Source: MFD01275-c22 sp963705885
Lineage (GTDB): Bacteria > Actinomycetota > Actinomycetes > JACCUZ01
Direction: 5' to 3'
Assembly (NCBI GenBank): GCA_963705885.1
Contig: OY970120.1
Coordinates: forward strand, 2,418,001-2,482,000
Length of the DNA: 64,000 nucleotides
In this document: positions 44,914-53,316 of the stretch, piece by piece
Layout: every line of letters begins with the position of its first letter
How positions within the stretch are numbered: the stretch's first letter is position 1
Notes under the pieces: generated by a model
Seen by the model: the letters and a program-made list of their open reading frames with translations, nothing else
Database searches by the model: none
Told to the model about the DNA's origin: nothing
Translations under genes and position numbers: made by a program

Positions 44914-45981
44914 ATGGCGTCGCCCTTCGTCGAGATCGAGGTCGGTCCCCGCACGGTCAAGGTGACCAATCCGGACAAGCTGACGTTCCCTGCCGCGGGC
45001 ATCTCGAAGATGGAGGTGGTGGACTACTACCTGGCCGTCGGGGACGGCGTCCTGCGGGCGCTGCGGGAGCGGCCGGTGACCCTGGAGCGGTGGTCGACGG
45101 GGGTGCACGAGGGCGTGAAGGTCGCGACCCGGGCGGACGGGCGCGGGGCCGACGCGTTCTACCAGAAGCGCATCAGCAAGGGCGCCCCGCCATGGGTCGA
45201 GACGGCGCACATCACCTTCCCCAGCGGGCGCACCGCCGACGAGGTGTGCCCCACCGAGCTGGCCACGGTCGCGTGGTGCGCGCAGCAGAACACGATCACC
45301 TTCCACCCGTGGCCCGTGCGGCGCGTCGACGTCGACCACCCCGACGAGCTGCGCATCGACCTCGACCCGCAGCCGGGCACCGACTTCCACGACGTCATCG
45401 AGGTCGCGGCGGCCGCGCGCGAGGTCCTGGCCGAGCTGGGGTGGCGGGGGTTCCCGAAGACGTCGGGCAACCGCGGGGTGCACATCTACGTCCGCATCGA
45501 GGCGCGCTGGACGTTCACCGACATCCGGCACGCCGCGATCGCCTTCGGCCGCGAGCTGGAGCGGCGGATGCCCGGCCGGGTCACCACCAAGTGGTGGAAG
45601 GAGGAGCGCGGCGAGACCGTCTTCGTCGACTACAACCAGAACGCCCGCGACCGCACGATCGCCTCCGCCTACTCGATCCGCCCGCTGCCGCACGCGCCGG
45701 TCTCGGCACCGCTGGCCTGGGACGAGATCCCCGACACCGACCCGCGCGACCTGACCGTGCGCACGATGCCGGCTCGCTTCGCCGAGCTGGGCGACCTGCA
45801 CCGCGACATCGACGAGGTCGCCCACGACCTGTCGCCACTGTTGGAGTGGTACGAGCGCGACGAGCGCGACCACGGCCTGGGGGACATGCCCTACCCGCCC
45901 GACTACCCCAAGATGCCCGGCGAGCCGATGCGGGTGCAGCCCTCGCGGGCGAGGAACCCCGAGGACCGGCCGGGCGGCTGA
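44914..45981 (+). CDS. LigD-type polymerase-domain protein (archaeo-eukaryotic primase fold)
   Basis: 355 residues. Family features are VKVTNPDKLTFPAAGISKME, FYQKRISKGAPPW, RIDLDPQPGTDFHDV (the catalytic Asp pair), FPKTSGNRGVHIYVRI, KWWKEERGETVFVDYNQNAR and AYSIRPLPHAPVSAPLAWDE. Stand-alone PolDom proteins act with a LigC-type ligase in end joining or gap repair. Here the ligase gene lies at 51045, about 5 kb away. No Ku or LigD ligase domain is fused. Confidence 0.93.
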   Translation: MASPFVEIEVGPRTVKVTNPDKLTFPAAGISKMEVVDYYLAVGDGVLRALRERPVTLERWSTGVHEGVKVATRADGRGADAFYQKRISKGAPPWVETAHITFPSGRTADEVCPTELATVAWCAQQNTITFHPWPVRRVDVDHPDELRIDLDPQPGTDFHDVIEVAAAAREVLAELGWRGFPKTSGNRGVHIYVRIEARWTFTDIRHAAIAFGRELERRMPGRVTTKWWKEERGETVFVDYNQNARDRTIASAYSIRPLPHAPVSAPLAWDEIPDTDPRDLTVRTMPARFAELGDLHRDIDEVAHDLSPLLEWYERDERDHGLGDMPYPPDYPKMPGEPMRVQPSRARNPEDRPGG

Positions 45982-46342
45982 CGTCCCGACCGCCGCGAAA
46001 GGGGGCACATCGGGCACCAGGTCGCGGGCAACGGGCCATGCCGTCCCCACCGTGCGGGCCATTGACCGGCTCACCCGGGCGGTCGACCGTGATAGTCAGC
46101 CGCGGTCCGACCCCCCGGCGGCCGCGGTCAGGCCCGCGTCGTCCTCACCCCCCCTGGACGACGCGGGCCGCTCCCCCCGGCCTGGACGACGCTTGCGGCG
46201 TCACCAGGAGGTTCGGTTTCCCGAGCCCTGCCGGCCCCCGGTGCCGACACGTACACCGTGGACCTGCGGCAAGATCTTTGCCATCGGCTGTTGGGGTGTC
46301 GGCGGGGTAGTCCGGACGGACCACCCGGTGGTGCGGGACCCG
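45982..46342. other. 361-bp gene-free interval between convergent genes
   Basis: I find no convincing gene. Open frames through it are shadows without start context. The only structure noticed is a 12-bp direct repeat CCTGGACGACGC at 46153-46164 and 46181-46192. No tRNA, riboswitch or clear terminator is visible. Confidence 0.6.
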
Positions 46343-47383
46343 TCAGCCGGAGGGATCGTCGAGGTGGCCGCCGGCGCGCAGCGCGGTCAGCAGTCCGAAG
46401 CCGTCCGGCGCCCGCACCTCGGGCGCCCGGGCAGCCCGGCGCGCCCGGCCCTTCCCGTGCAGGGGCTCCGGCGTGCCGTGGGTGAGCACCTGCTCGGTGG
46501 CGCTGAGCTGGCGGATGGCCACTGCACGCACCTTGTCGGGCGCCGCGTCGGCCACCTCCGCGTAGAGCTCGGGGTCGTGCTGCCCGTCGTCGCCGACGAG
46601 GAGCCACCGCACCTGCGGGAGCTCGTCCACCAGCCGGCGCAGCTCGCGACGCTTGTGCTCCCGGCCGGAGCGGAACCACGCGTCGGCCGTCGGGCCCCAG
46701 TCGGTCATCAGCAGCGGCCCGGGCGGGTAGGCGTTCCGGGCGAGGAACTGCTCGAGCGCCGGGGCGACGTTCCAGGCGCCGGTCGACAGGTAGACGAACG
46801 GGGCGTCGGGGTGCCGGCGCTCGATCTCGCGGTAGAGCGTCGCCATGCCGCGGACCGGGCGGCGGGACTGCTCGTGACGGACGAAGGTGTTCCAGGCCGC
46901 CAGGAGCGGGCGGGGCAGAGCCGTGACGAGGACGGTGTCGTCGATGTCGCTGACCACGCCCAGCCCGCCGCCCGGGTCGAGCACGCGGAGCCGCGCGGTC
47001 GACGCCGCGCCGCCGTCGACCGTGAACGTCGCCTCCGCCCAGCCGGGCGCCAGGTCGGCCGTGAGGACCGCGTCGACGTAGCCCCCGCGGTCGCTTCTCA
47101 CGTCGTGACGACGCCCGCCGACGTCCACCGTCACGACGACCCCGGTCGCGCTGGCGGACAGGAACCGGCGCCACCCGCGTCCCAGGCGCAGCTCGCGCGG
47201 CCGGGTGTCCGGCGGTGCCAGCAGCACCCGGGCGAGGACCCGCACCCACCCGTCGGCGCCGTAGCCGGAGTAGGCGACCACCCGGGGAACCCAGCCGCGG
47301 CGCCGTAGTGAACGCTTGAGCACGGCGTGCACCCGGTCCTCCAGGCGTGCCGCGCGGTGCAGCCGGGGTCCGGGCTCGCTCAC
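46343..47383 (-). CDS. App1-like (DUF2183) phosphatase
   Basis: 346 residues from GTG 47383 (GTG 47401 is possible). A small N-terminal beta region leads to the HAD-type core: GVVSDIDDTVLVTALPRPL, FVYLSTGAWNVAPALEQFLA, PLLMTDWGPTADAW and LLVGDDGQHDPELYAEVADA. The DxDxT and GDDGQ motifs fit the phosphatidate phosphatase App1 catalytic domain. It is cytoplasmic (no signal peptide). Lipid phosphatase activity is expected from family, not shown. Confidence 0.85.
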   Translation of the reverse strand: MSEPGPRLHRAARLEDRVHAVLKRSLRRRGWVPRVVAYSGYGADGWVRVLARVLLAPPDTRPRELRLGRGWRRFLSASATGVVVTVDVGGRRHDVRSDRGGYVDAVLTADLAPGWAEATFTVDGGAASTARLRVLDPGGGLGVVSDIDDTVLVTALPRPLLAAWNTFVRHEQSRRPVRGMATLYREIERRHPDAPFVYLSTGAWNVAPALEQFLARNAYPPGPLLMTDWGPTADAWFRSGREHKRRELRRLVDELPQVRWLLVGDDGQHDPELYAEVADAAPDKVRAVAIRQLSATEQVLTHGTPEPLHGKGRARRAARAPEVRAPDGFGLLTALRAGGHLDDPSG

Positions 47384-47435
47384 CCGGCCATGGTGCCGCA
47401 CGCCACGACGGCCGCGACCGCCGCGGTCGCCGGCG

Positions 47436-50288
47436 TCAGCGCAGGACGTAGTAGGTGAAGCGGACCGTGTAGCGCTCGACGTCGTACCAGGCCGTCCCGG
47501 TCGTCATCGTCGACCAGCGCAGGACCCTCTTGCCGATCAGGTGCTTGGCGGCGCGCCGCCTGGGACCGGTGTGGGTGCCGAGGCCGGGGTCGAGCCGGAA
47601 CGTCGCCGTGCTCTGGTTGCGGAACCGGTCGTGGTAGGTCAGCTGTGCCCGGTCGCGGAACTTGCGGTCGGCGCGGCCGCCGTAGGCACTCACGCGGACC
47701 CAGCCGTAGCGCGCCGCCGCCGGAAGGCGCACCTGGTGGTCGGCCACGGCGTAGGCGTCCTCGGAGCTGCACGCACCGGAGCTGTAGTAGCCGATCCACC
47801 CGTCCCGCGGCCCCTCACCGTGGCGGAACACGAACGAGCACTCGTCGCTGAAGGTCTCCCGCAGCGACTTCGCGGCGGACACGGTCATCGACCCGGTGCG
47901 CTTCACCAGCCGCTGCCGTGAGACCCGCACCGTCGTGGGCCGGCTGGACCTGCGGTTGCCGGCCCGGTCCTGCGCGACGACCCGCAGGGAGTAGGTGCCG
48001 GCGGGGACGAGGCGACCCCCGCCGGTGCGGCCGGTCCAGACCAGCTCGCGGACGCCCTCGGGCCCGCCCGCCGTGCGCCGGTTGGAGACGACGGCGCCGG
48101 AGCGCGAGCGCACCTCGAGCCGGAGCCACGCGGGCCGCTCGGAGACCGTGCCGCGGACGGTCACCGCGTCGAGGTGCCCGTCGTGCATCGGGTAGACGGT
48201 GGCTGCCGACGTCCGGAGCCGCTGGACGCGCGGCTTGCGCCGGTCGACCTCGACCTGCCGGGACGCGAGCCCGACGAGGGGGCCGGCGGGCTGGCGCGTG
48301 GAGATCTCCAGCCGGTAGGAGCCGTTGGGCACGAACCGGCCCTTGTCGCCCCGCCCGTCCCACGACACCTTCGACTCGCCGGCCGGGCGGGTGCCCAGCC
48401 GCCGGGTGAGCGCGAGCCGTCCGGAGGCCGCCCGGACCCGCAGGGTCACGACCTGGCTCCGGTCGAGCCGGTAGCGCAGGGTGGTGGTGTCCTTGCGCCC
48501 GTCCTTGCCGGGGCTGAGCACCGTGCGGCCCTTCGTGATGCGTGGGTGCAGCCGGTCGACGCTGACCGTCGCCGAGCTCGCCTGTCCGGTGTCGCAGACC
48601 GAGCCGTCCGCGCGGCACAGCACCGCGGACACGGTGTGCTGGCCGTCCGCGAGGTCCTCGGTGGGGAGGTCGGCCTCGTACGGCGCCGTGCCGTCGGTGA
48701 CGGCGTGGCGGCCGTCGACGAGGAAGCGCACCGCGCCGCCCGGGGCCGCGGCCGCGGCGCGCACGGTGTCGGCGTTCGCGGCCGAGCCGTTGGCCGGTGC
48801 GGTGAGCGTCGGGGTCCCGTTCGCGACGGACACGGTCGTGCTCGCCGACGTGCCGGCGCACTGGCCGATCGCGCTGCAGTCGACGGCCGTCACCGTCTGC
48901 GGACCGGTCAGCCCGTAGGTGTCGAAGGCGGCGGTCGCCGCGCCGCCCTGCGCGGGCACCAGTCGTGAGATGTCGGCGAGGGTGAGCCGCACGCTGGGGG
49001 CCGAGGTCGAGACGCTGACGAGTGTCGAGCCCGACACGGTGCTCCCCCCGGCAGGGGTCGTCACGGTCGGCGTCGAAGCCGGCGGGAGCAGGTCCAGCGA
49101 CCCGGCGAAGTCGACCAGTCCGCGCGCGAAGCCGAGCTTCGCGGAGTTCGTGCTCCCGGTGACGGCCGCGGAGAGGTCAACCCCTGTGCGCCCGGGACGG
49201 AAGGCCTCCAGGAGCGCGACCTGCCCTGCCACGAGCGGCGCGGAGAAGGACGTGCCGTCGGCCCGCTGGTAGCCGCCACCGGGGACCGCGACCAGGATGT
49301 CGCGACCGGGCGCGGCCACGTCGACCCAGGAGCCGTAGGTGCTGAACGGCGCGCGCGAGCTGCCGTTGGCACTGGTGGCGCCCACCGACAGGACCTCGGG
49401 GTGGGCGGCGGGGTACTGCTTGCCCCGGTTGCCGGTGTTGCCCGCCGCCGCGACGACGAGCACCCCGGCCCGGCGCGCGTAGTCGATCGCGTCGCGCTCG
49501 AGGCGGTCGGAGGTGGGGCCGCCCAGGCTGAGGTTGATGACGTCGGCGCCGCTGTCGACGGCCCAGACGATGCCGGCCGCGAGGTCGTCGGTGAAGATGC
49601 GGCCGGTGCGGTCGGCGACCTTGACGGCGAGGACCGTGCTGTCGTAGCCCGCGCCGGCCATCCCGGTGCCGTTGTTCGTCGCCGCGGCCGCCACGCTGGC
49701 GACCCCCGTGCCGTGCCCGACGACGTCACGCACGTCGCTGCTGCCGGTGACGGCGTTGAACCGACCGGCGATCTTCCCCACCAGGTCGGGATGCGTGACG
49801 TCCACCCCGGAGTCGATGACGGCGATGCGGACGGTCGGCGCACCCCGCGCGGCGCGCCCCCACGCGTCGGTGGCGCGGACGGCGGCGAGGTAGGTGCGCT
49901 GGTCGGCGAAGCGCGGGTCGGCGGGCTCCTCGCTGAGGCGGCGTCGGTGCGCCGCGTCGACGGAGCGCACGTCGTCACGGCGCAGCAGTCCGGCCCGGAC
50001 CCGCTCGGCCCGCGCGGCCGGCACGTCCAGCGCCACGGCCCTGAGGCGGCCGATGCGTCCCGCCGGGGTCGCGCCGCGCCGGGTCGCGTCGGCGACGACG
50101 TCGGCCGCCGCCGCGCGCGACGTCGTGCGGACGACGAGGCGGACGTCGGGGTCGGGGAGCACGGACACCGGCGCCGCCCACGCCCCGGCGGGGGCGATCG
50201 TGAGCGAGAGGGCGACGGTGGTCGTGACGGCCAGCAGCCGACCGGCCGCCGGCGCGACCACGTGCCGCAGGGTCCGGAACGCGTGCAT
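47436..50288 (-). CDS. Secreted S8-family (subtilisin-like) serine peptidase with Ig/FlgD-like modules
   Basis: 950 residues with a Sec signal (cleavage near AWAAP). After an inhibitor-like prodomain (about 45-130), the protease domain has the triad Asp159 (VRIAVIDSGVDVTHPDL), His192 (GHGTGVASVAAA) and Ser349 (DGTSFSAPLVAGQ), plus oxyanion-side VAAAGNTGN. From about 400 come several beta modules. Two near residues 640-800 (DGRGDKGRFVPNGSYRLEIS, WTGRTGGGRLVPAGTYSLRV) are FlgD/CHU-C-like Ig repeats. The last 130 residues form another domain of unknown kind. It should act outside the cell. AGAGGT precedes the start. Confidence 0.93.
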   Translation of the reverse strand: MHAFRTLRHVVAPAAGRLLAVTTTVALSLTIAPAGAWAAPVSVLPDPDVRLVVRTTSRAAAADVVADATRRGATPAGRIGRLRAVALDVPAARAERVRAGLLRRDDVRSVDAAHRRRLSEEPADPRFADQRTYLAAVRATDAWGRAARGAPTVRIAVIDSGVDVTHPDLVGKIAGRFNAVTGSSDVRDVVGHGTGVASVAAAATNNGTGMAGAGYDSTVLAVKVADRTGRIFTDDLAAGIVWAVDSGADVINLSLGGPTSDRLERDAIDYARRAGVLVVAAAGNTGNRGKQYPAAHPEVLSVGATSANGSSRAPFSTYGSWVDVAAPGRDILVAVPGGGYQRADGTSFSAPLVAGQVALLEAFRPGRTGVDLSAAVTGSTNSAKLGFARGLVDFAGSLDLLPPASTPTVTTPAGGSTVSGSTLVSVSTSAPSVRLTLADISRLVPAQGGAATAAFDTYGLTGPQTVTAVDCSAIGQCAGTSASTTVSVANGTPTLTAPANGSAANADTVRAAAAAPGGAVRFLVDGRHAVTDGTAPYEADLPTEDLADGQHTVSAVLCRADGSVCDTGQASSATVSVDRLHPRITKGRTVLSPGKDGRKDTTTLRYRLDRSQVVTLRVRAASGRLALTRRLGTRPAGESKVSWDGRGDKGRFVPNGSYRLEISTRQPAGPLVGLASRQVEVDRRKPRVQRLRTSAATVYPMHDGHLDAVTVRGTVSERPAWLRLEVRSRSGAVVSNRRTAGGPEGVRELVWTGRTGGGRLVPAGTYSLRVVAQDRAGNRRSSRPTTVRVSRQRLVKRTGSMTVSAAKSLRETFSDECSFVFRHGEGPRDGWIGYYSSGACSSEDAYAVADHQVRLPAAARYGWVRVSAYGGRADRKFRDRAQLTYHDRFRNQSTATFRLDPGLGTHTGPRRRAAKHLIGKRVLRWSTMTTGTAWYDVERYTVRFTYYVLR

Positions 50289-50447
50289 GAAAGGGACCTC
50301 TGCTCACTCTGGTCGTGGGGCCGCCGGTTCGTCGACGACGGTGGTGCGGGAAGTATCCGTCACGGGACGGCGCACAGGAACGGATTGCCCGAATTATGAC
50401 CGGCGCGTCGCGGGACCGCCCACCCGGCCGGCGCGGCGACGGTCCGG

Positions 50448-50924
50448 CTAGCTGATCACCCGGTCGGTGCCGGCGACGACGTGCAGCACGGGGAGGTCGA
50501 GCTCGTCGCGCAGCCGCGACGCCCAGTCGCGGTGCAGGCCGTCCTCGACCGGGTGCGGGGGCGTCACGACGATCACCTCGTCGGAGGAGTCGAGCCGCAC
50601 CGCCTCGACCGCCGCCGGCACCGGGTCCGAGCCCGTGACCGAGCCACGGGCTGCCACGCCGAGCGCCTCGAGCTTCTCCAGCGAGGCGTTCACGGAGTGC
50701 ATCGCGTCCTGCTCGGCCTGCTCCGGAGTCGGCTCGTCGTCGTCGAGCGCGTCGCGCAGCCGGCCCAGGGCGACCTCGTCGAGCGCCTCGATCAGGCGGT
50801 TGTGGCCGGCGTCGGCCGGCACGAGCAGGTGGATCGCCAGGTCCTCGTCGCCGTGCAGCGTGGTGATGCGGGCGACGTCGTGGTCGGTGAGCGTGTCCTC
50901 GCTCAGCAACAGGATCGTGTACAA
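50448..50924 (-). CDS. USP-like (Rossmann-type) hypothetical protein
   Basis: 158 residues from TTG 50924, preferred because GAGAGG lies 6 nt before; GTG 50948 would add eight residues. The segments YTILLLSEDTLTDHDVARIT, LAIHLLVPADAGHN, EVIVVTPPHPVEDGLHRDWA and LDLPVLHVVAGTD have the alternating strand/helix pattern of universal stress proteins, but the ATP-binding Gly motif is not obvious. It is divergent from the DNA ligase gene. Function unknown. Confidence 0.75.
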   Translation of the reverse strand: MYTILLLSEDTLTDHDVARITTLHGDEDLAIHLLVPADAGHNRLIEALDEVALGRLRDALDDDEPTPEQAEQDAMHSVNASLEKLEALGVAARGSVTGSDPVPAAVEAVRLDSSDEVIVVTPPHPVEDGLHRDWASRLRDELDLPVLHVVAGTDRVIS

Positions 50925-51044
50925 CGCGTTCCTCTCGGCATCGGGCACGGCCCGGGGCGCCCGGCAGGTCGTGAGGGCCGGGCCACGTCGAAGGGTACGG
51001 GTACCACAATGGGCCCCGCCCCCGTACCCGGAGAGGACCAGACC

Positions 51045-52112
51045 GTGCGCCTGCCCGTCATGCCGCCCGTCGCGCCCATGCTCGCCAAGCCCGCCGCGGA
51101 CATCCCCGAGGGTCAGCTGTACGAGCCGAAGTGGGACGGCTTCCGGTCGATCGTGTTCCGCGACGGCGACGAGGTCGAGATCGGCAGCCGCAACGAGCGC
51201 CCGATGACGCGCTACTTCCCCGAGGTCGTCGAGGCCGTGCTCGCCTCGTTCCCGTCCCGGGCCGTCATCGACGGCGAGATCGTGGTCGCCGACACGGCGC
51301 GCAACCGGCTGGACTTCGAGGCGCTGCAGCAGCGCATCCACCCAGCGGCCAGCCGGGTGAGCATGCTCGCCGGGCAGACCCCCGCGAGCTTCATCGCCTT
51401 CGACCTGCTGGCGCTCGGCGACGAGGACCTGACGCAGCGGCCCCTCGTCGAGCGCCGCGCCGCCCTGGAGGAGGCGCTGGCCGGGGCCGTGCCTCCGGTG
51501 CACGTCACGCCGGCGACCCAGGACCACGCGGTGGCCCGGCGGTGGTTCGAGACGTTCGAGGGCGCCGGGCTCGACGGGCTGATCGCCAAGCGGCTGGACC
51601 TGCGCTACCAGCCGGACAAGCGCGTCATGACCAAGATCAAGCACGAGCGGACGGCCGACTGCGTCCTGGCCGGCTACCGGGTGCACAAGTCCGGGCCGGA
51701 CGCCGTGGGGTCGCTGCTCCTCGGCCTCTACGACGAGCGCGGCGCGCTCGCCTCGGTCGGCGTCGTCGGAGCGTTCCCGATGGCCCGGCGCCGCGAGCTG
51801 ATGACCGAGCTCGCGCCGCTCGTCACGACCTTCGACGACCACCCGTGGGCCTGGGCCAGGCAGGAGGAGGGCGAGCGCACCCCCCGCAAGTCCGAGACGA
51901 GCCGGTGGAACGCCGGCAAGGACCTCTCGTTCGTCCCGCTGCGGCCCGAGCGGGTCGTCGAGGTGCGCTACGACTACATGGAGGGCGTGCGGTTCCGGCA
52001 CACGACGCAGTTCGTGCGCTGGCGCGACGACCGCGACCCCGCGTCCTGCACCTACGACCAGCTCGAGCGGCCGGTCACCTTCGACCTCGCCGAGGTCCTC
52101 GCGAGCGGCTGA
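51045..52112 (+). CDS. ligC: ATP-dependent DNA ligase, LigC-type
   Basis: 355 residues from GTG 51045, chosen because GAGAGG lies 8 nt upstream (ATG 51009 is possible). The adenylated Lys sits in YEPKWDGFRSIVFRDG. Other nucleotidyltransferase motifs are RYFPEVVEAVLASFPSRAVI with DGEIVV, EGLIAK-like LDGLIAKRLDLRYQPDKRVM, and the OB-fold part SFVPLRPERVVEVRYDYMEG. It seals nicks with ATP. Partner of the LigD-type polymerase at 44914, from which it is separated by three genes. Confidence 0.93.
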   Translation: MRLPVMPPVAPMLAKPAADIPEGQLYEPKWDGFRSIVFRDGDEVEIGSRNERPMTRYFPEVVEAVLASFPSRAVIDGEIVVADTARNRLDFEALQQRIHPAASRVSMLAGQTPASFIAFDLLALGDEDLTQRPLVERRAALEEALAGAVPPVHVTPATQDHAVARRWFETFEGAGLDGLIAKRLDLRYQPDKRVMTKIKHERTADCVLAGYRVHKSGPDAVGSLLLGLYDERGALASVGVVGAFPMARRRELMTELAPLVTTFDDHPWAWARQEEGERTPRKSETSRWNAGKDLSFVPLRPERVVEVRYDYMEGVRFRHTTQFVRWRDDRDPASCTYDQLERPVTFDLAEVLASG

Positions 52113-52118
52113 GCGCGG

Positions 52119-52835
52119 TCAGCCGCGGGTGTAGCGGGCGAAGAGGGTGCCGCCCTCCTCGAGCAGGTGCGCCGGCGCGAAGGCCGCGTCGACGTCGGCG
52201 CCGTGCAGGATGCGGGTGCCCGAGCCGCCGACGACCTTCGGCGCCAGCGACAGGCACAGCTCGTCGAGCAGGCCCGCCCGCACGACGTCGGCGAGCAGGC
52301 TGGGGCCGCCCTCGCAGAGCACCCGGGCCAGCCCGCGGTCCGCGAGCGCCTCGACCGCCGCCCGGGTGTCGACGTCCTCGTCCCCGGCCACGACCACGTC
52401 GGCCACCTCGGCGAGCCGGGTCCGGGCCAGCTCGTCCGAGGAGGCGGAGGTGACGACGACCGTGCGCTCGTCGCCGGTGAACAGGTCGGAGGCGGGGTCG
52501 AGGCCGAGACCGTGGCTCACCAGGGCGAGCACCGGCGCGGGCCGCTGGCCCAGACCCGAGCGCAGCCCGGCGTACGCCTCCTTGGCCCGGGGCGCCCGGT
52601 AGCCCTCGGTGCGCGCCGTGCCCGCGCCGACGAGCACGACGTCGCACAGGCCGCGCAGGGTCGCGAAGACGGCCTTGTCCGCCTCGCCGGAGAGCCCGCC
52701 GGAGCGGCCCTCCTGCACGGCCGAGCCGTCCAGCGAGCTCACCATGTTGGCGCGCACCCAGGTCCGGCCGGCGGGGTAGCGGTAGGCCTCGACGAGGTCG
52801 ACCTCGGGCTGGGGGGTCGGGAGGAGCTGGCGCAT
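52119..52835 (-). CDS. RibD C-terminal (pyrimidine/dihydrofolate reductase-like) protein
   Basis: 238 residues. The reductase fold shows WVRANMVSSLDGSAVQEGR, LRGLCDVVLVGAGTARTEGY, LARVLCEGGPSLLADVVRAG and LCLSLAPKVVGGSGTRI. Related proteins reduce the riboflavin precursor, or are reductases of unknown substrate. No riboflavin genes are nearby, so the substrate is open. The ATG at 52835 has GACGAT 6 nt upstream. Confidence 0.87.
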   Translation of the reverse strand: MRQLLPTPQPEVDLVEAYRYPAGRTWVRANMVSSLDGSAVQEGRSGGLSGEADKAVFATLRGLCDVVLVGAGTARTEGYRAPRAKEAYAGLRSGLGQRPAPVLALVSHGLGLDPASDLFTGDERTVVVTSASSDELARTRLAEVADVVVAGDEDVDTRAAVEALADRGLARVLCEGGPSLLADVVRAGLLDELCLSLAPKVVGGSGTRILHGADVDAAFAPAHLLEEGGTLFARYTRG

Positions 52836-52841
52836 GAGCCG

Positions 52842-52847
52842 ATCGTC
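52842..52847 (-). promoter_or_regulatory. -10-like hexamer GACGAT before the RibD-C gene
   Basis: Minus-strand GACGAT lies 6 nt before the ATG at 52835. The divergent gene at 52900 has the same hexamer. Confidence 0.5.
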
Positions 52848-52886
52848 GCACCGCCGCGGGCGACGGGGCACCCGGGGACCGCGTGC

Positions 52887-52892
52887 GACGAT
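52887..52892 (+). promoter_or_regulatory. -10-like hexamer GACGAT before the DoxX-like gene
   Basis: GACGAT is followed by 7 nt and ATG 52900. The surrounding 15 bp TGCGACGATCACCGG also occur before the PPK2 gene at 58609. Confidence 0.55.
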
Positions 52893-52899
52893 CACCGGC

Positions 52900-53277
52900 A
52901 TGACGAGCCGGCTGCGACGCGCCTCGCCGTACCTGCTCGCGGGGCTGCTGACCGTGACGGGGACGCTGCACTTCGTCGCGCCGCGGCCGTTCGCCGACAT
53001 CGTGCCGCCGGCCCTGCCGTCGCCGCTGGCCCTGGTCTACGCGAGCGGGCTGGCCGAGCTGGCCTGCGCGGCCGGGCTCGCGGTGCCGCGCACCCGCCGG
53101 GCCGCCGGCTGGGCGACGGCGGTGCTGTTCGTGGCGGTCTTCCCGGGCAACGTCCAGATGGCCCTCGACGCGGGAGACCGGTCCGACGCCTACCGCTGGG
53201 TGACGTACGCGCGGCTGCCCCTGCAGGTCCCGCTGGTCTGGTGGGCGGTCTCGGTCGGTCGCGCGCGACGGTCCTGA
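52900..53277 (+). CDS. DoxX-like four-helix membrane protein
   Basis: 125 residues from ATG 52900. Four hydrophobic helices are visible: PYLLAGLLTVTGTLHFVAP, LALVYASGLAELACAAGLAV, GWATAVLFVAVFPGNVQMAL and LPLQVPLVWWAVSV. The GTLHF start and the FPGNVQMAL loop are typical of the DoxX branch. Members are linked to redox homeostasis, but the exact role is unknown. The HD-GYP gene follows 39 bp downstream on the same strand. Confidence 0.8.
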   Translation: MTSRLRRASPYLLAGLLTVTGTLHFVAPRPFADIVPPALPSPLALVYASGLAELACAAGLAVPRTRRAAGWATAVLFVAVFPGNVQMALDAGDRSDAYRWVTYARLPLQVPLVWWAVSVGRARRS

Positions 53278-53316
53278 GTCCCTCAAGGGCCGGGGCAGAC
53301 CGGTCGAACAGGGGGT

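Noticed and set aside
45982..46342. Possible small gene or RNA in the gene-free interval
   Set aside because: Open frames lack start context and composition support, and no stable conserved fold could be recognised by eye.
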